Source of the DNA: Acidimicrobiaceae bacterium
GTDB taxonomy: Bacteria; Actinomycetota; Acidimicrobiia; Acidimicrobiales; Bog-793
Reading direction: 5' to 3'
Length of the DNA stretch: 9,814 nt
Assembly (NCBI GenBank): GCA_027306715.1
Contig: DAHUZG010000308.1
Coordinates: 1-9,814, forward strand
Shown piece after piece: positions 5,630 through 9,814 of this stretch (positions are counted from its first letter, which is position 1; each line of letters opens with the position of its first letter). The position numbers and the translations under genes are program-made. Under the pieces are notes generated by a model, which saw nothing but the letters and a program-made list of their open reading frames with translations, was not told the DNA's origin and did no database searches.

Positions 5630-5636
5630 CTCGGGT

Positions 5637-7130
5637 GTGGCGAGAAAGTTCTACCTCCGCACCTTCGGCTGCCAGATGAACGAGCACGACTCGGCGCGCA
5701 TCGCGGCTGACCTCACCTCCGACGGGCTTGAGCGTACGGACGCGCTCGAGGACGCAGACGTCGTCGTGCTGAACACCTGCTGCATCCGCGAGAACGCCGA
5801 CAACAAGCTCTACGGCAACCTCGGCATGTTGAAGACTCTCGCCGAACGTCGCCCGGAGCTGCAGATCGCGGTCGGTGGCTGCCTCGCCCAGAAGGACCGT
5901 GAGCGCATCGTCGCCAGGGCGCCGCACGTCGACGTCGTGTTCGGGACCCACAACGTGGGGCGCGCCGGGGCGCTGTTGCGGCTCGCCGCCGAGCGCGGGG
6001 AGCCGGTCGTCGAGGTGCCCGAAGCTCCCGGCGCCGCCGCCCCGGGTCCTGACTTCCCGAACGCCCTGCCGGTGCGCGCCGGTGCGGCGCACGCGGCGTG
6101 GGTGACGATCCAGACCGGCTGCGACAACTCCTGTGCCTTCTGCATCGTGCCGGCGGTGCGCGGCGGCGAGCAGAGCCGCCCCTTCGGCGAGCTCGTCGGC
6201 GAGGTCGAGGCCTTGGCGGCGACGGGCACGAGCGAGGTCACCCTGCTCGGACAGAACGTCAACTCGTACGGTCGCGACCTCACGCTGCGACTGCGCGGGA
6301 GCGGCGAGCACGGCGCCGGTCTCGCCGGGCGGGCATGGGCAGACGGCGACAGGCGCGCCCGGCCGCTGTTCGCCGACCTGCTGCGCGCCGTCGGCGCCGT
6401 CGAGGGCATCCGCCGGGTGCGCTTCACGAGCCCGCACCCGAAGGACCTGCGGCCCGAGACGATCGCTGCCATGGCGGAGACACCGGCGGTGTGCGAGCAG
6501 CTCCACCTGCCCCTGCAGTCGGGGAGCGACCGGGTGCTGCAGGCGATGCGGCGCGGCTACACCGCCGAGCGCTACCTCGACCGGCTGGCAGCTGCCCGGG
6601 GCGCCGTCGCCGACCTGGCTGTGACGACCGACGTCATCGTCGGCTTCCCCGGCGAGACCGAGGACGACTTCGTGCAGACCCTCGAGGTGGTCGCCGAGGC
6701 CGGCTACGACAGCGCCTACACCTTCATCTTCTCGCCGCGGCCGGGGACGAGGGCGGCTGCGATGGGGGACCGTTTCCTCGCCCCCGCGGTCGTCGCCGAG
6801 CGCTTCGGCCGCCTCGCCGCGGTCGTCGAGCGCAGCGCCCTCGCCCGCCACCGGGCGCGCATCGGCCGGGACGAGGAGGCCGTCGTCGAAGGGCCGTCGA
6901 AGAAGGCTCCCGACCTGCTCACCGGGCGCACCCGTCAGGGCAAGCTGGTGCACTTCGCCCCGCCGGCGGGGGGCGCCGGTGCCGGCCGCTACGCCACCGT
7001 CCGGGTCACGGGGGCCGCTCCGCACCATCTGAGCGGCGAGGTGCGTTCTGTAGAAGGCCGCGCCCCGGCAGAGCGCGGCGACACCGGCTCTGCGCATGCC
7101 CGTCGATCCATCCCGCTCACGGTCAGCTGA
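5637..7130 (+). CDS. miaB: tRNA-2-methylthio-N6-dimethylallyladenosine synthase MiaB
   Basis: A 497-residue radical-SAM methylthiotransferase that turns i6A37 into ms2i6A37 in tRNAs reading U-starting codons. Seen: the N-terminal UPF0004 domain with its three cluster ligands Cys12 (RTFGCQMNEHDS), Cys48 (NTCCIREN) and Cys82 (VGGCLAQ); the radical-SAM CxxxCxxC at Cys162, Cys166 and Cys169 (TGCDNSCAFCIVP); downstream core motifs LGQNVNSYG (204-212), RFTSPHPKDL, LHLPLQSGSD and TTDVIVGFPGET; and a C-terminal TRAM domain (EAVVEGPSKK to about HHLSGEV) for RNA binding. The ADNKLYGNLG and SPHP motifs fit MiaB better than MtaB or RimO. GTG at 5637 is chosen because family similarity starts at once (KFYLRTFGCQ) and a -10-like hexamer lies 7 nt upstream. 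Oddities: Cys49 beside ligand Cys48; a ~28-residue Arg/Gly-rich linker (215-242) that E. coli MiaB largely lacks; and a ~28-residue tail after TRAM. No miaA is in the window; secA follows after 132 bp on the same strand with its own promoter candidate. Confidence 0.95.
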   Translation: MARKFYLRTFGCQMNEHDSARIAADLTSDGLERTDALEDADVVVLNTCCIRENADNKLYGNLGMLKTLAERRPELQIAVGGCLAQKDRERIVARAPHVDVVFGTHNVGRAGALLRLAAERGEPVVEVPEAPGAAAPGPDFPNALPVRAGAAHAAWVTIQTGCDNSCAFCIVPAVRGGEQSRPFGELVGEVEALAATGTSEVTLLGQNVNSYGRDLTLRLRGSGEHGAGLAGRAWADGDRRARPLFADLLRAVGAVEGIRRVRFTSPHPKDLRPETIAAMAETPAVCEQLHLPLQSGSDRVLQAMRRGYTAERYLDRLAAARGAVADLAVTTDVIVGFPGETEDDFVQTLEVVAEAGYDSAYTFIFSPRPGTRAAAMGDRFLAPAVVAERFGRLAAVVERSALARHRARIGRDEEAVVEGPSKKAPDLLTGRTRQGKLVHFAPPAGGAGAGRYATVRVTGAAPHHLSGEVRSVEGRAPAERGDTGSAHARRSIPLTVS

Positions 7131-7250
7131 GCGGCGGGTCGTCGGCCAGCGGCCGGCGGCACCTCGGAGCGGTGGACGACGTCCCGACCAGGCTGTTCCT
7201 GGCGCCCGCGCGAAGAGCCGGTGCGAGGCGGCGGCGGATCGTCCCCGGCC

Positions 7251-7256
7251 TAAACT
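7251..7256 (+). promoter_or_regulatory. Candidate -10 element for leaderless secA transcription
   Basis: TAAACT (TANNNT) ends 6 nt before the ATG at 7263. It is an A/T-rich island in otherwise G/C-rich DNA. There is no Shine-Dalgarno in the gap (CCAGCT) and no recognisable -35. It suggests secA has its own promoter in the 132-bp miaB-secA gap rather than depending on read-through. Confidence 0.6.
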
Positions 7257-7262
7257 CCAGCT

Positions 7263-9814
<2,552 letters not shown>

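Larger units (their letters stand above)
5210..5636. other. 427-bp divergent intergenic region (dedA / miaB) with no credible gene
   Basis: I see no supported gene here. Open frames on both strands translate to Arg/Ala/Gly/Pro-rich, low-complexity sequence without domain resemblance and without a good ribosome binding site, including a 94-codon minus frame at 5279-5563 and the upstream extension of the miaB frame from 5328. The region does hold regulatory-looking DNA: the DedA leader hairpin and Shine-Dalgarno (5220-5257), an inverted repeat GGCGCC...GGCGCC (5304-5323), an imperfect 16-bp direct repeat (5374-5389 and 5393-5408, 14 of 16 matching), a 16-bp perfect palindrome (5396-5411), and the miaB -10 element with an adjacent inverted repeat (5606-5629). 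No tRNA or known riboswitch was recognised. Confidence 0.6.

Noticed and set aside
5328..5636. N-terminal extension of miaB by 103 residues
   Set aside because: It is low-complexity sequence without MiaB similarity; the GTG at 5637 starts the conserved domain and has a -10 hexamer at the right distance.
7143..7202. Small hairpins between miaB and secA (7143-7155 and 7188-7202) as terminators
   Set aside because: Stems are only 5 bp with no T-tract; not distinguishable from background.

Overview
The window is very GC-rich (about 70% by eye) and has tightly coded, G/C-ending codons. Its actinobacterial-type proteins are a MiaB with the NTCxxRENADNKLYGNLG style N-terminus, a SecA beginning MSVLSKVLRAGEGKK, and an LpdA-like flavoprotein. 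I infer a member of the Actinomycetota, possibly class Acidimicrobiia; the class-level placement is only a guess. It looks like ordinary chromosomal backbone. I see no transposase, integrase, phage gene, tRNA, rRNA or CRISPR array.

Layout, left to right: (i) the C-terminal end of a SHOCT-domain protein on + (1-188); (ii) a GMC-family FAD oxidoreductase on - (283-1902); (iii) a DoxX-family membrane protein with a long low-complexity tail on - (2131-2877); (iv) divergent from it, an LpdA-like pyridine nucleotide-disulfide oxidoreductase family flavoprotein on + (3067-4449) that lacks the first redox cysteine; (v) a convergent spacer with a 15-bp tandem repeat; (vi) a DedA-family membrane protein on - (4541-5209); (vii) a 427-bp divergent spacer without a credible gene; (viii) miaB, tRNA methylthiotransferase, on + (5637-7130); (ix) secA, the Sec translocase ATPase, on +, running off the right edge (7263 to the end).

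The left half is a redox and membrane neighbourhood: two flavoproteins plus DoxX, a family tied elsewhere to thiol and oxidative stress. The right half is housekeeping (tRNA modification and protein export). Nothing in the sequence proves these genes form one pathway.

The most interesting signal is regulatory. All three + strand genes whose starts are visible (lpdA-like, miaB, secA) have a TANNNT hexamer ending only 6-7 nt before the start codon and no convincing Shine-Dalgarno, the signature of leaderless transcripts. Two of the - strand genes (doxX, dedA) instead have clear GAGGAG-type ribosome binding sites. I found no convincing new biological system. The remaining findings are moderate anomalies: a missing catalytic cysteine, tandem repeats, an extended DoxX tail and operator-like palindromes.
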